A stretch of DNA of 64,000 nucleotides from JAFAXA01 sp963777325 (GTDB lineage: Bacteria > Pseudomonadota > Alphaproteobacteria > Acetobacterales > Acetobacteraceae). A program made the translations under genes and the position numbers. The notes below the pieces were generated by a model. The model ran no database searches, was not told where the DNA came from, and saw nothing but the letters and a program-made list of their open reading frames with translations. Below, in pieces: positions 17,058 to 25,645 of this stretch. How positions within the stretch are numbered: the first letter of the stretch is position 1; each line of letters starts with the position of its first letter. The stretch covers positions 186,001 through 250,000 of the forward strand of contig CAVZQE010000005.1 in the NCBI GenBank assembly GCA_963777325.1. The letters are read 5' to 3'.

Positions 17058-17873
17058 ATGGCCCAAGTCTTGGTCGTGACATCCGGAAAAGGCGGCGTCG
17101 GAAAGACGACATCCACCGCCGCACTCGGCGCCGCGCTCGCGCGGAACGGGCAGAGCGTCGTCGTGGTCGATTTCGACGTCGGGCTACGCAACCTCGACCT
17201 CGTCATGGGCGCCGAGCGTCGCGTGGTGTTCGACCTGATCAACGTCGTGCAGGGCGACGCCAAGCTGCAGCAGGCGCTGATCCGCGACAAGCGCGCGGAC
17301 AATCTGTTCCTGCTGCCGGCGTCGCAGACCCGCGACAAGGACGCGCTGACCGAGGCGGGCGTCAAGGTCGTCATCGACCAGCTGCGGGACAAGTTCGACT
17401 GGGTGATCTGCGACAGTCCAGCCGGGATCGAGCGCGGCGCCACGCTCGCGATGCGCTTCGCCGACGTGGCACTCGTCGTGACCAATCCGGAAGTCTCATC
17501 GGTGCGCGATTCCGACCGCATCATCGGCATCCTGGACTCGAAGACGGAGAAGGCGGAGCGCGGCGAGCGGATGGAGAAGCATCTGCTGCTGACGCGCTAC
17601 GATCCGGCCCGCGCGGCGCGCGGCGAGATGCTGAAGACCGAGGATGTGCTGGAAATCCTCTCGATCCCGCTCCTCGGCATCATCCCGGAAAGCCAGGACG
17701 TGCTGCGCGCCTCGAACATCGGCTCGCCGGTGACGCTGAACAGCACCACGACCCCGGCCGCGCGCGCCTATTTCGATGCGGCGAAGAGATTGCGGGGCGA
17801 GACCGTCGTGATGTCGTTCCCGAAGGAGAAGCGCGGCCTGATGGGCAAGCTGTTCGGGCGGAGGGTCGCATGA
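17058..17873 (+). CDS. minD: Septum site-determining protein MinD
   Basis: The 271-residue ParA/MinD ATPase has the deviant Walker A SGKGGVGKTTST at residues 8-19, switch DFDVGLRNLDLVMG, CDSPAGIE (Walker B region) and the C-terminal membrane-targeting helix KEKRGLMGKLFGRR. It recruits MinC to the membrane and is displaced by MinE. The gene sits between minC and minE, and its stop overlaps the minE start (ATGA). Confidence 0.96.
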   Translation: MAQVLVVTSGKGGVGKTTSTAALGAALARNGQSVVVVDFDVGLRNLDLVMGAERRVVFDLINVVQGDAKLQQALIRDKRADNLFLLPASQTRDKDALTEAGVKVVIDQLRDKFDWVICDSPAGIERGATLAMRFADVALVVTNPEVSSVRDSDRIIGILDSKTEKAERGERMEKHLLLTRYDPARAARGEMLKTEDVLEILSIPLLGIIPESQDVLRASNIGSPVTLNSTTTPAARAYFDAAKRLRGETVVMSFPKEKRGLMGKLFGRRVA

Positions 17874-18184
17874 GCTTGCTAACGTTCTTTCGCAAAAGCT
17901 CCGCCCCGGTCGCGCGCGAGCGGCTGCAGGTGCTGCTCTCGCATGAGCGGCTGATCACCGGCAAGTCCGACCTGATCGCGACCTTGCAGGAGGAGATCCT
18001 GGCGGTGATCGCACGGCACGTCTCGGTCGAGCGCGAGAAGGTGCAGATCAAGCTCGATCGAGGCTCGACAGTCTCGATGCTGGAAATCGACATTGAGGTG
18101 CCGGCCGCGGTCGCCGCGTCGCCTGCCCGCGAAATCGAGTTGCCGGAGCCGGAGAAGCAAGCGGAGGCGGCCAGCGCCGCCTAG
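17870..18184 (+). CDS. minE: Cell division topological specificity factor MinE
   Basis: The 104-residue protein has the N-terminal anti-MinCD helix (LLTFFRKSSAPVARERLQVLLSHER) followed by the beta-dimerisation domain (KVQIKLDRGSTVSMLEIDIEVP). The tail of ~20 residues rich in Ala and Glu is longer than in E. coli MinE (88 residues). It overlaps minD by four bases and overlaps the convergent adenosyltransferase gene at its stop. Confidence 0.95.
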   Translation: MSLLTFFRKSSAPVARERLQVLLSHERLITGKSDLIATLQEEILAVIARHVSVEREKVQIKLDRGSTVSMLEIDIEVPAAVAASPAREIELPEPEKQAEAASAA

Positions 18185-18753
18185 CGGTTGGCGCCGGGCA
18201 CCCACAGGATATCGGCCCGGCCGTTCTCGTTCAGCACGCGGCCGAGCACGAACAAATGGTCGGACAGGCGGTTGAGGTAGCGGATCACGGCGGGGTTCAC
18301 CCCCGCGTCCGCCTCCGTCTCCGCCGCGAGTCGCACGACCGCCCGCTCCGCCCGCCGCGCCGCCGTCCGCGCGAGGTGGGCGCGGGCGGCGGCCTCCGTC
18401 CCGCCGGGCAGGATGAAGCTCGTGAGCGGCGCGAGCTCCGCGTTCATCGCCGCGACTTCCGACTCCAGCCGGGAAGAGCGGCCGTCGTCGAGCCGCAGGC
18501 GCGCGCCGCCCGCGCCCGGGACGCACAGATCGGCGCCGAGATCGAACAGGTCGTTCTGGATGCGGGCGAGCATCGCCTCCGTTTCCGCCTGATCCCGCGC
18601 CTGCACGCGCAGCAGGCCGATCGCGGCATTCGCCTCGTCGATCGCGCCGATCGCCTCGATGCGGGCATCGTCCTTGCGCACGCGCGCGCCGTCGCCGAGC
18701 GACGTGTCGCCCTTGTCGCCGCCGCGCGTCGTCACCCGGTCGATCCGCACCAT
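18181..18753 (-). CDS. Cob(I)alamin adenosyltransferase, PduO type
   Basis: The enzyme adds the 5'-deoxyadenosyl group of ATP to cob(I)alamin to make adenosylcobalamin. The sequence has VTTRGGDKGDTSLGDGARV (ATP/phosphate binding) at the N-terminus and RAERAVVRLA plus NRLSDHLFVLGR near the C-terminus, as in PduO-type transferases, with the usual ~190-residue length. ATG 18753 has a GAGGGA site; a TTG at 18768 is an alternative. It is the last gene of the leftward cluster with the BtuFCD-like importer and TonB, which supports a role in corrinoid salvage. Confidence 0.92.
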   Translation of the reverse strand: MVRIDRVTTRGGDKGDTSLGDGARVRKDDARIEAIGAIDEANAAIGLLRVQARDQAETEAMLARIQNDLFDLGADLCVPGAGGARLRLDDGRSSRLESEVAAMNAELAPLTSFILPGGTEAAARAHLARTAARRAERAVVRLAAETEADAGVNPAVIRYLNRLSDHLFVLGRVLNENGRADILWVPGANR

Positions 18754-18764
18754 CTCGCTGTCCC

Positions 18765-19484
18765 TCAATCGAGCACGAAGTTAATCCGGATCGGCATGCT
18801 GGACGAGACGGGCGTGCCGTCCGCGTCCAGCTGCGGCTTGAAGCGCCACCGCGCCACCGCCCGCTGCGCCGCGAGATCGAGCGCGATGGAGCCGGACGAG
18901 GAGGCGATGCCGACCGAGCCCGCGCGCCCGTCCGGCGTCACGCGCACGAGGAGCACGACGGTGCCCTGCTCGCCCCGTCTTACCGCATCCGGCGGGTAGC
19001 GGGGCGGGATATTGGGCGCGGACGGATCGGGGCTAGCCGGGATGTCGCCCGAAATGTCGTTCGTGACCCCCGGCACGCCGCCCATGCCGAGCCGCACCGC
19101 GGGCGCTGGTTCCTCTTCCCGTTCCGCCTCGGGGGCGGGCGGCGATGGCGGCGCGGGCGGTCCCGGCGGCGCGGCCTTCGCCGGCGCCGGAGGCAGAGGC
19201 GGCGGGGGCGGCGGGAGGCTTCCCCTCGCGTCCACCGGCGGCGGTTTGGCTTGCGCCGGCATGGGCGGCGGCATGGCCGGCGGGGGCGCGGCGCGCATCG
19301 CCTGCCGCCCGTTGCCGCTCTCGGCCGGGGCGTCGCCCTGGCCGGGGGCCTTCAGCACCATCTCGATGGTCGCCGGCGCGCTGGCCTCCTCCGGCGCGTG
19401 GCCGGGCGCTACCACCGCGCCGAGCAGCAGGAGAGCGGCGAGCAGCAGGTGCGCGGCAACCGACAGGAGGACGGCGCGCCGCAT
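18765..19484 (-). CDS. tonB: TonB-family energy transducer
   Basis: This is a 239-residue protein with an N-terminal membrane anchor (residues ~4-25, VLLSVAAHLLLAALLLLGAVV) and a long proline/alanine periplasmic spacer (residues ~55-130). The C-terminal TonB domain contains YPPDAVRRGEQGTVVLLVRVTPDGR, then ARWRFKP. TonB couples the proton gradient to outer-membrane receptors. The gene overlaps the upstream ABC ATPase (ATGA), so this TonB probably serves the same substrate. No TonB-dependent receptor and no ExbB/ExbD lie in the window. Confidence 0.9.
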   Translation of the reverse strand: MRRAVLLSVAAHLLLAALLLLGAVVAPGHAPEEASAPATIEMVLKAPGQGDAPAESGNGRQAMRAAPPPAMPPPMPAQAKPPPVDARGSLPPPPPPLPPAPAKAAPPGPPAPPSPPAPEAEREEEPAPAVRLGMGGVPGVTNDISGDIPASPDPSAPNIPPRYPPDAVRRGEQGTVVLLVRVTPDGRAGSVGIASSSGSIALDLAAQRAVARWRFKPQLDADGTPVSSSMPIRINFVLD

Positions 19485-20173
19485 CAGCGGACCGGCAGCA
19501 GCCGGGGCGTCGGGTCGGGGCCGAATGGCAGGCCGAACGCCCCCGCCGCCGCCGGCAGCGCGCTTGCCGGCGGGCCGTCCGCGACCACCCTGCCGCCATC
19601 GAGCACCACCATCCGGTCGGCATAGCGCATCGCGAGATCGAGCGCGTGCAGCACCACGATCACCGTCCGCCCCTGCCGCGCCGTGGCGCGCAGCAGATCC
19701 ATGGCGGCGAAGGCGGCGGCGGGATCGAGATCGGCGGTCGGCTCGTCGAGTAGCAGCACCTCGGGCTCGCCCGCCAGCACCCGCGCCAGCATCGCCCGCC
19801 GCGCCTGCCCGCCGGAGACGCGGTCGATCCGCCGCTCGCGCAAATGCGCGATGCCGCAGGCGCGCAAGGCGGCCTCGACCGGCGCGGCCGCTGCGTCCCG
19901 GTGCGGAATGCGCCCCAGCGCCGCGACCTCGGCGATGGTGAGACCCCAGGCGCTGCACGCCCCCTGGGGGAGATAGGCGACCCGGCGCGGATCGGGCGCG
20001 GGCGACCCATCCGGGAGCAGGCCCGCGAGCGCCCGCAACAGCGTCGTCTTGCCGGCGCCGTTCGGCCCGCACAGCGCCGTAAGCGTGCCCGGTGTCGCCG
20101 TGAACGAGAGGTCGTGCAGCACCGCGCGGCCCCGGAGGCGGATCGTCGCCGCCTCCAACCCGATGCCGCTCAC
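19484..20173 (-). CDS. Cobalamin/metal-chelate ABC transporter ATPase (BtuD-like)
   Basis: The 229-residue ATPase has Walker A GPNGAGKTT near residue 36, signature VSGGQARRAMLARVLAGEP and Walker B VLLLDEPTADLD. It belongs to the FecE/BtuD/HmuV family that drives import of corrinoids, haem or ferric siderophores. It overlaps the permease gene upstream and tonB downstream. The adenosyltransferase in the same operon favours corrinoid over iron, but this is inference. Confidence 0.88.
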   Translation of the reverse strand: MSGIGLEAATIRLRGRAVLHDLSFTATPGTLTALCGPNGAGKTTLLRALAGLLPDGSPAPDPRRVAYLPQGACSAWGLTIAEVAALGRIPHRDAAAAPVEAALRACGIAHLRERRIDRVSGGQARRAMLARVLAGEPEVLLLDEPTADLDPAAAFAAMDLLRATARQGRTVIVVLHALDLAMRYADRMVVLDGGRVVADGPPASALPAAAGAFGLPFGPDPTPRLLPVR

Positions 20174-21108
20174 GGCGCGACCCGCCGCGCCAGCACGGCC
20201 AGCACCGGTGCGCCGAGCAGGGCCGTCAGCACGCCCAGCCGTGGCTCGGCCGCCAAGGGCAGGGCGAGCGGGGCCAATCGGGCGACGATGTCCGCGCCGA
20301 GCAGCAGGGCCGCGCCAGCTGCGAGCGACGGCCCGAGCAGCGCGCCCGGACGGTCGCCGACGAGCGGGCGCAGCAGGTTCGGCACGACGAGGCCGACGAA
20401 GCCGATGCCGCCCGCGACCGCCGCGCCGCCGCCGACCGCCAGCGCCGTGCCGATGGCCGCCAGCCGCAACGTGCGCCCGACCGGCACCCCGAGCGTGCGC
20501 GCCGCGTCTTCGCCGAGGCTGAGCGCGTCGAGGCCGGCGCCAAGCCGGAGCAAGAGCGCGCAGCCGAGCGCGATCGGCGGGGCGGCGAGGGCGAGATGCT
20601 GGAGCGAACGGTCCTCAAGGCTTCCCATTAGCCAGACCGTGATCTCGGCCAGCGCGAACGGGTTCGGCGCGAGGGTCAGCGCGAGCGCGAGCAGGGCGGC
20701 GGCGATCGAGGACAGGGCGATGCCCGCGAGGATCAGCGACGGGCCGGACGGCGCGCGCCCGGCCGCCCCGAGCAGCAGCGCGCAGCCGCACGCCGCGCCT
20801 GCCAGCCCGGCCAGCGGCAGAGCAGGGGGAAAGGCGCGGGAAATGCCCCAGTAGAACACGACGACGGTTGCGAACGCCGCCGTGCCTGTGATGCCGAGCA
20901 GGCCGGGATCGGCGAGCCGGTTGCGCAAGCTCCCTTGCAGCACCGCGCCCGAGAGGCCGAGGCCGCCGCCGATCAGCAGCGCGAGCGCCGTCCGGGGCAG
21001 CCGGATCTGCAACAGGATCACGGACGGCGGCACGCCGACGCCCCCGTCGCCGACCAGCAGTGACAGGCAGGCCAGGAGTGCCGCGATCAGCAGCATCCGC
21101 GCGGTCAT
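20170..21108 (-). CDS. Cobalamin/metal-chelate ABC transporter permease (BtuC-like)
   Basis: The 312-residue FecCD/BtuC-family permease has about nine to ten hydrophobic segments. It contains LPRTALALLIGGGLGLSGAVLQ near residue 40, the family signature for the second helix, and GGIGFVGLVVPNLLRPLVGDR near residue 245, the cytoplasmic coupling loop. Its ATG overlaps the stop of the binding-protein gene. It forms the membrane channel for the substrate delivered by the BtuF-like protein. Confidence 0.9.
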   Translation of the reverse strand: MTARMLLIAALLACLSLLVGDGGVGVPPSVILLQIRLPRTALALLIGGGLGLSGAVLQGSLRNRLADPGLLGITGTAAFATVVVFYWGISRAFPPALPLAGLAGAACGCALLLGAAGRAPSGPSLILAGIALSSIAAALLALALTLAPNPFALAEITVWLMGSLEDRSLQHLALAAPPIALGCALLLRLGAGLDALSLGEDAARTLGVPVGRTLRLAAIGTALAVGGGAAVAGGIGFVGLVVPNLLRPLVGDRPGALLGPSLAAGAALLLGADIVARLAPLALPLAAEPRLGVLTALLGAPVLAVLARRVAP

Positions 21109-21884
21109 CGGGCGAGACGCTGCACGGCCTCCGCCGTGAAGGGACCGGCGCAGATCGTCAGGTCGGGCGGGATCTCGCGGCGGGGAATGCCGCGCGTGGC
21201 CGGATGGTGCAGGAGGTCGGTCGCGAGCGAGGGGAAGCGCGCGGGCGGAGGCGTCACCAGCAGGTCGGGAGGGTGCAGGAGCAGCTGTTCGAGGCCGACA
21301 TGCCGGCCGGTCGCCATGTCGTCGAGACCGGCGGCTTCCAGTACGGCATGGCTCAGCGATCCCGGCCCGGGCGTATAGCCGCGCGGCTCCCAGGCGAGCG
21401 CGCGAAGCCGTCGGCCGGAGGGCGGCCGCACGGAGGCGAGCCGGGCGTCCATGTCCGCGATCAGCGCCTCGCCCCGCTCCGGCACCCCGAGCGCCGCCGC
21501 GAGCGTGCGGATCTCGGCCCGGATCTGGGCGAAGTCGCGCGGCAGGCCGACCCGCAGCACCTGGATGCCCTGCCGCTCCAACAGGGCCAGCGTCGCCTGC
21601 GCGCCGAACGAGCCGGCCAGCACGAGATCGGGTTTCAGCGCGAGCACCGTCTCGGCATACGGGCGCACGGCCGGATAGGCGGCGGCGCGGTCCGCGACGT
21701 AGGAGAGCGCGGGATCGCGGGCGAGCCGCGAGAGCGCGGCGATCTTCTCCGGCGCCAGCAGCACGAGCATCTGGTCGGTGCAGAGATTGAGCGAGACCAC
21801 CCGCTCCGGCGCGGCCATCGCCGGGAGCGCGGGGGCGAGGGCGAGGGCGATGGCGACCAGGCCCCGGCGCAGCCAACGGGTCAA
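21105..21884 (-). CDS. Cobalamin-type ABC transporter substrate-binding protein (BtuF-like)
   Basis: The ~259-residue periplasmic helical-backbone protein starts at a TTG (21884) that overlaps the stop of the upstream CDF gene. It has a signal peptide (LRRGLVAIALALAPALPAMA) and then PERVVSLNLCTDQMLVLLAPEKIAAL, typical of the BtuF/FhuD class. LKPDLVLAGSFGAQATLALLERQGIQVL is the classic inter-lobe region. It probably captures cobalamin or another corrinoid for the BtuCD-like pair downstream. Confidence 0.85.
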   Translation of the reverse strand: MTRWLRRGLVAIALALAPALPAMAAPERVVSLNLCTDQMLVLLAPEKIAALSRLARDPALSYVADRAAAYPAVRPYAETVLALKPDLVLAGSFGAQATLALLERQGIQVLRVGLPRDFAQIRAEIRTLAAALGVPERGEALIADMDARLASVRPPSGRRLRALAWEPRGYTPGPGSLSHAVLEAAGLDDMATGRHVGLEQLLLHPPDLLVTPPPARFPSLATDLLHHPATRGIPRREIPPDLTICAGPFTAEAVQRLAR

Positions 21885-22769
21885 AGCACGATCACGCCGT
21901 GATGCTTGGCCTTGCCCTCCGGCTCGACATGGATGGTGATGACCGCGCCCTCCATCGCTCCCTTGAGCGCCGCTTCCACGCGGTCGCAGATCGCGTGCGC
22001 GTCGGCGACCGTCATCGAGCCGGGCACGACCATGTGGAACTCCACGAAGGTGAGCTTGCCGGTGTAGCGCATGCGCAGGTCGTGCGCCTCGATCGCGCCC
22101 TCGGCGTTGTCGGCGACGAGCGTACGGATGCGGTCCACCACCTCGGGGGCGGGGGCCGCGTCCATCAGCCCGCTCGCCGATTGCGAGATCATCGTGGCGC
22201 CCGACCAGAGCACATGCACGGCCGCCGAAGCGGCAATCAGCGGGTCGAGCCAGAGCTGCCCTGTCAGCAGCACGGCCCCGACGCCGGCCAGGATCGCAAG
22301 CGACGTCACTACGTCGGACAGCACATGACGGCCGTCGGCGGCGAGCGCCGGCGAGCGCAGCGCCCGTCCCTGTCGCAGCAGGAGCGCGCCCCAGCCGGCG
22401 TTGATAGCGGTCGCGAGCATGTTGGCGCCGATGCCCAGCCCCGGCATCGCGAGCGGTTGCGGGTGCTGGAAGCTCATCCAGGCGTGTTGCAGGATCGACA
22501 GCGCCGCGACGACGATGAACGCCCCCTCGACCACGGCGGAGAAGAACTCGGCCTTGTCGTGGCCGTAGGTGTGGTTCGCGTCGGCCGGCTTGGCCGCGAC
22601 CCGCAGAGCCCAGAGCGCGACCGCTGAGGCGACCACGTTGACGATGCTCTCGAGCGCGTCGGAATAGAGCGCGGCGCTGCCGGTCAGCCACCAGGCGGCG
22701 GCCTTGAGGGCCAGTACCGATGCAGCCGACGCCGATACTGCCCGCCGCGATCCGTTCAGCCTTGCTCAA
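21881..22769 (-). pseudogene. Cation diffusion facilitator (CDF) family transporter, frameshifted near N-terminus
   Basis: The start TTG 22769 reads SKAERIAAGSIGVG. At about 22,717 one extra base moves the homology to another frame that continues VLALKAAAWWLTGSAALYSDALESIVN and the HxxxD-containing HTYGHDKAEFFSAVVEG, a CDF metal site, through to the C-terminal cytoplasmic domain (TIHVEPEGKAKHH). Rejoined it is about 295 residues with six TM helices. CDF proteins export Zn2+, Co2+, Fe2+ or similar ions in exchange for protons. It is first in the cluster with the corrinoid importer, and a cobalt-related role is an attractive guess. Confidence 0.83.
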
Positions 22770-22960
22770 CAGCCATCCAATCCCGTCGTCGCCCTGTGCC
22801 CCGGCCGTAAAACCCGGTCCCTGCGTTGGCTAGCCGCCCGCTCCGGGCCGAGCAAGATGGCCCGCTTGCGGCGATGAAGCCGAATTTACAGGCACGCCGC
22901 CTTGACCGAGGTGGGGGCAGCCGTCCTTTACGAAAATCAGCAATCTTCGGAAGGGTAAGC

Positions 22961-23611
22961 ATGGACACCGATGCCGCCCCGGGCCTGGTCGCGGCCGCCC
23001 GGATCGCCGCTGGCGACGATCGGACACGCTACGACGACTTCGCCATCGCCCTGCATTGGCTTACCGTCGCCCTGGTGCTGACGCAATTCGGCCTGGCCGA
23101 ACTCTGGGGCTTCGCGCCTCGCCCCACCCGTCACGTCATGATCGTTGCCCACATGTCGTTCGGAATCGTGCTGACGTTCGTGCTCGCCGTTCGCATCGCG
23201 TGGCGGCTGATCCCCGGGCACCAGGTCCGGACCGCTCTTTCGGGCTGGGTGGAGTTGGCCTCCAAGGCGGTGAGCTACCTGCTCTACGGATTGCTGGCGG
23301 TCCAGGCGGTACTCGGGTTCGTGCTGCGGTGGTCGGGCGACGAGGCCATGAGCTTCTTCGGTCTGCCGATCCCGCCGCCCTTCGCGCCATTCTCGAAGCC
23401 GCTCCATCACACGATCGGCGAGGCCCATAACTGGATCGGCTGGACCATCATCATCCTCGCCGCTGGACACGCGGCGGCGGCGCTGTTCCATCACTTCGTG
23501 CTGCGCGACGATGTGCTCTGGCGGATGCTGCCGGGACGGCACGCGCGGCAGGAAGAACTGCAAGCGCCGTCGCCGGAGCGGGCCGCGCGCCTGTCAGGGC
23601 CGTCCGGGTAA
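22961..23611 (+). CDS. Cytochrome b561 family protein
   Basis: The 216-residue membrane protein has four predicted helices and the dihaem histidine pattern: His in IALHWLTVALV, His in MIVAHMSFG, and the late pair in HHTIGEAHNWIGW. This matches the prokaryotic b561 family (CybB) that moves electrons between quinol and other carriers in the inner membrane. ATG 22961 has a GGAAGGG-like site. The gene lies alone between the corrinoid cluster and the peptide ABC ATPases. Confidence 0.87.
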   Translation: MDTDAAPGLVAAARIAAGDDRTRYDDFAIALHWLTVALVLTQFGLAELWGFAPRPTRHVMIVAHMSFGIVLTFVLAVRIAWRLIPGHQVRTALSGWVELASKAVSYLLYGLLAVQAVLGFVLRWSGDEAMSFFGLPIPPPFAPFSKPLHHTIGEAHNWIGWTIIILAAGHAAAALFHHFVLRDDVLWRMLPGRHARQEELQAPSPERAARLSGPSG

Positions 23612-23672
23612 CGGATGCGGCGCCGTCGCGGCGTCTTGGTAGCGGCGCGCGCGGCCGGTAGGGTCGCCGGCC

Positions 23673-24635
23673 GTGAGCCCGATCCTGGCGATCCGCGATC
23701 TCGTCGTCAGCTTTCCCTCGGCCGGCGGCCCGGTCCGGGCCGTGAACGGCGTCGGACTGTCGATCCCGGCCGCGCGCGTGCTGGCCCTCGTCGGCGAATC
23801 GGGGTCGGGGAAGTCGCTCAGCGGGGCCGCGATCATCGGCCTCGTGCCGCCGCCGGGTCGGATCGAGGCGGGGTCGATCCGTTTCGATGGCGAGGAACTG
23901 GTGGGGCGGGACGAAGCCTTTCTCCGCCGCCTGCGGGGCGGCCGCATCGCCACGATCCTGCAAGACCCGATGACGACGCTGAACCCGGTGATGCGGATCG
24001 GAACGCAGATGACGGAGGCGATACGGGCGCACGGACGCGTAAGCCGGACGGCGGCGCGCGAGCGGGCCGGGGCGATGCTGGCGCGCGTCGGGATCGCCGA
24101 TCCGGCTGCCCGCCTGCGCGCCTATCCCCACCAACTCTCGGGCGGGATGCGGCAGCGGGTGGCGATTGCGATCGCATTGCTGAACGGGCCGGATCTCGTG
24201 ATCGCCGACGAGCCGACCACCGCGCTCGACGTAACCCTGCAGGCGCAGATCCTCGCAGAGATGCAGGCGCTCGCACGGGACACGGCGACCGCGATCCTGT
24301 GGATCACGCACGACCTCTCAGTCGTTAGCGGCTTCGCCGACCGCATCGCCGTCATGTATGCCGGCCGCATCGTCGAAGAGGGCGAGGCGCGCGAGGTGCT
24401 CGCCCGCCCAGTCCACCCCTACACGGCGGGCCTGATCGCGTCGGTCCCTGGCTGGACGGCTCCAGGCGCGCGGCTGCGATCCATCCCGGGCCTGCCGCCG
24501 CTTCCCGGCGCGGCGCCGTCCGGCTGCCCGTTCCGCGACCGCTGCCCGCTTGCGGCTCCGGTCTGCGCCGAGCCGCCGCCCGAAGTCGCGCGCGGCGGGT
24601 CGGTCGCCTGGTGCCACCGGCCGCTCGCCGGATGA
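23673..24635 (+). CDS. Oligopeptide/dipeptide-type ABC transporter ATPase (DppD-like)
   Basis: The 320-residue ATPase has Walker A GESGSGKS near residue 42, QDPMTTLNPVMRIG (Q-loop typical of Dpp/Opp), signature LSGGMRQRVAIAIAL, Walker B VIADEPTTALD and the C-terminal oligo_HPY Cys cluster GCPFRDRCPLAAPVC. Such proteins pair with a DppF partner and with permeases to import peptides, nickel or other small ligands. Its start is GTG 23673. It overlaps the next ATPase gene (ATGA). No permease or binding-protein genes of this type are in the window. Confidence 0.88.
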   Translation: MSPILAIRDLVVSFPSAGGPVRAVNGVGLSIPAARVLALVGESGSGKSLSGAAIIGLVPPPGRIEAGSIRFDGEELVGRDEAFLRRLRGGRIATILQDPMTTLNPVMRIGTQMTEAIRAHGRVSRTAARERAGAMLARVGIADPAARLRAYPHQLSGGMRQRVAIAIALLNGPDLVIADEPTTALDVTLQAQILAEMQALARDTATAILWITHDLSVVSGFADRIAVMYAGRIVEEGEAREVLARPVHPYTAGLIASVPGWTAPGARLRSIPGLPPLPGAAPSGCPFRDRCPLAAPVCAEPPPEVARGGSVAWCHRPLAG

Positions 24636-25579
24636 CGAAGCTGCTCGAGCTTCGGGCGATCTCGATGCTGTACGGTCGCAAGCGGCCGGTTCGTGCGCTC
24701 GACGCCGTCGATCTCGCGATCGCCGCGGGCGAGGTGCTGGGCGTCGTCGGGGAATCCGGCAGCGGCAAGTCGACGCTCGGCCGGATCGCGGCCGGGATCG
24801 AAACGCCGAGCGCCGGGATCGTGCGTTGGCGCGGGGAGGACCGGGCGCTGCTCAGGGGCGCGGCGGCCAAGCAGGCCGGTCTCGCGGCCCAGATGATCTT
24901 CCAGGACCCGGCGACCTGCCTCAATCCGCGCCTCCGCGTGCGCGAGCTGATCGGGGAAGCGCCGCGCGTGCATGGGCTGGTGCCGCGCCCGGCGCTCCGG
25001 ACCCATGTGCTCGACCTGATGCAGCGCGTCGGCCTCGATCCGGCGCTGGCCGGCCGTTTTCCGCACGCATTGTCCGGCGGTCAGCGGCAGCGGGTCGGCA
25101 TCGCCCGCGCGCTCGCCGTACGGCCGGCGCTCGTCGTGTGCGACGAGCCGGTGGCGGCGCTCGACATGTCGGTGCAGGCGCAGGTGATCAACCTCTTCGC
25201 CGATCTGCGCCGCGATCTCGGCCTCGCCTACCTCTTCATCAGCCACGATCTCGCGGTGGTGCGGCATCTGTCCGATCGCGTCGCCGTTCTGTATCTCGGC
25301 CGCCTGGTCGAGCTCGCCGCCACGAACGCGGTATTCGCGCGGCCGAACCATCCCTATACCGCCGGGCTGATCGGGGAGATCGCGGACCGCCTGGCCGCGC
25401 GCCGGACCTATGCGCGGGTCCCGGGCGAGATGCCCTCGCCGCTTGCGCCGCCACCCGGCTGCGCATTCCATCCGCGCTGCCCGCACGCCTTCGGCCGCTG
25501 CCGGGTGGAACGCCCGGCGCTGCGGGAAATCACGCCCGCGCATTGGTCCGCGTGCCACCTGAACGAGCGGGCGACGTAG
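24632..25579 (+). CDS. Oligopeptide/dipeptide-type ABC transporter ATPase (DppF-like)
   Basis: The 315-residue second ATPase has Walker A GESGSGKST near residue 43, IFQDPATCLNPRLRV, LSGGQRQRVGIARAL and VVCDEPVAALD, with the Cys-rich oligo_HPY tail GCAFHPRCPHAFGRC. The fusion-like overlap with the upstream gene shows the two form the heterodimeric ATPase of one importer. Substrate unknown. It converges on rpoH; a strong hairpin lies between them. Confidence 0.88.
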   Translation: MTKLLELRAISMLYGRKRPVRALDAVDLAIAAGEVLGVVGESGSGKSTLGRIAAGIETPSAGIVRWRGEDRALLRGAAAKQAGLAAQMIFQDPATCLNPRLRVRELIGEAPRVHGLVPRPALRTHVLDLMQRVGLDPALAGRFPHALSGGQRQRVGIARALAVRPALVVCDEPVAALDMSVQAQVINLFADLRRDLGLAYLFISHDLAVVRHLSDRVAVLYLGRLVELAATNAVFARPNHPYTAGLIGEIADRLAARRTYARVPGEMPSPLAPPPGCAFHPRCPHAFGRCRVERPALREITPAHWSACHLNERAT

Positions 25580-25597
25580 GGCGATGCCAAAAGAAAA

Positions 25598-25623
25598 CCC
25601 CTCCCGCTGGGCGGCGGGAGGGG
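25598..25623 (-). terminator. Intrinsic terminator of rpoH
   Basis: A perfect 10-bp GC-rich inverted repeat (CCCCTCCCGC / GCGGGAGGGG) with a 6-base loop is followed, on the minus strand, by TTTTC TTTTGG. That fits a Rho-independent terminator about 20 bases after the rpoH stop. On the plus strand there is no T-run, so it is not a good terminator for the ABC genes. Confidence 0.85.
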
Positions 25624-25645
25624 TGAATACAGGCGTCCGAAACCC

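Noticed and set aside
22770..22960. Possible cobalamin riboswitch upstream of the CDF/BtuF-like operon
   Set aside because: I could not find the conserved B12-box or the core segments on the minus strand; only a C-rich stretch is similar.
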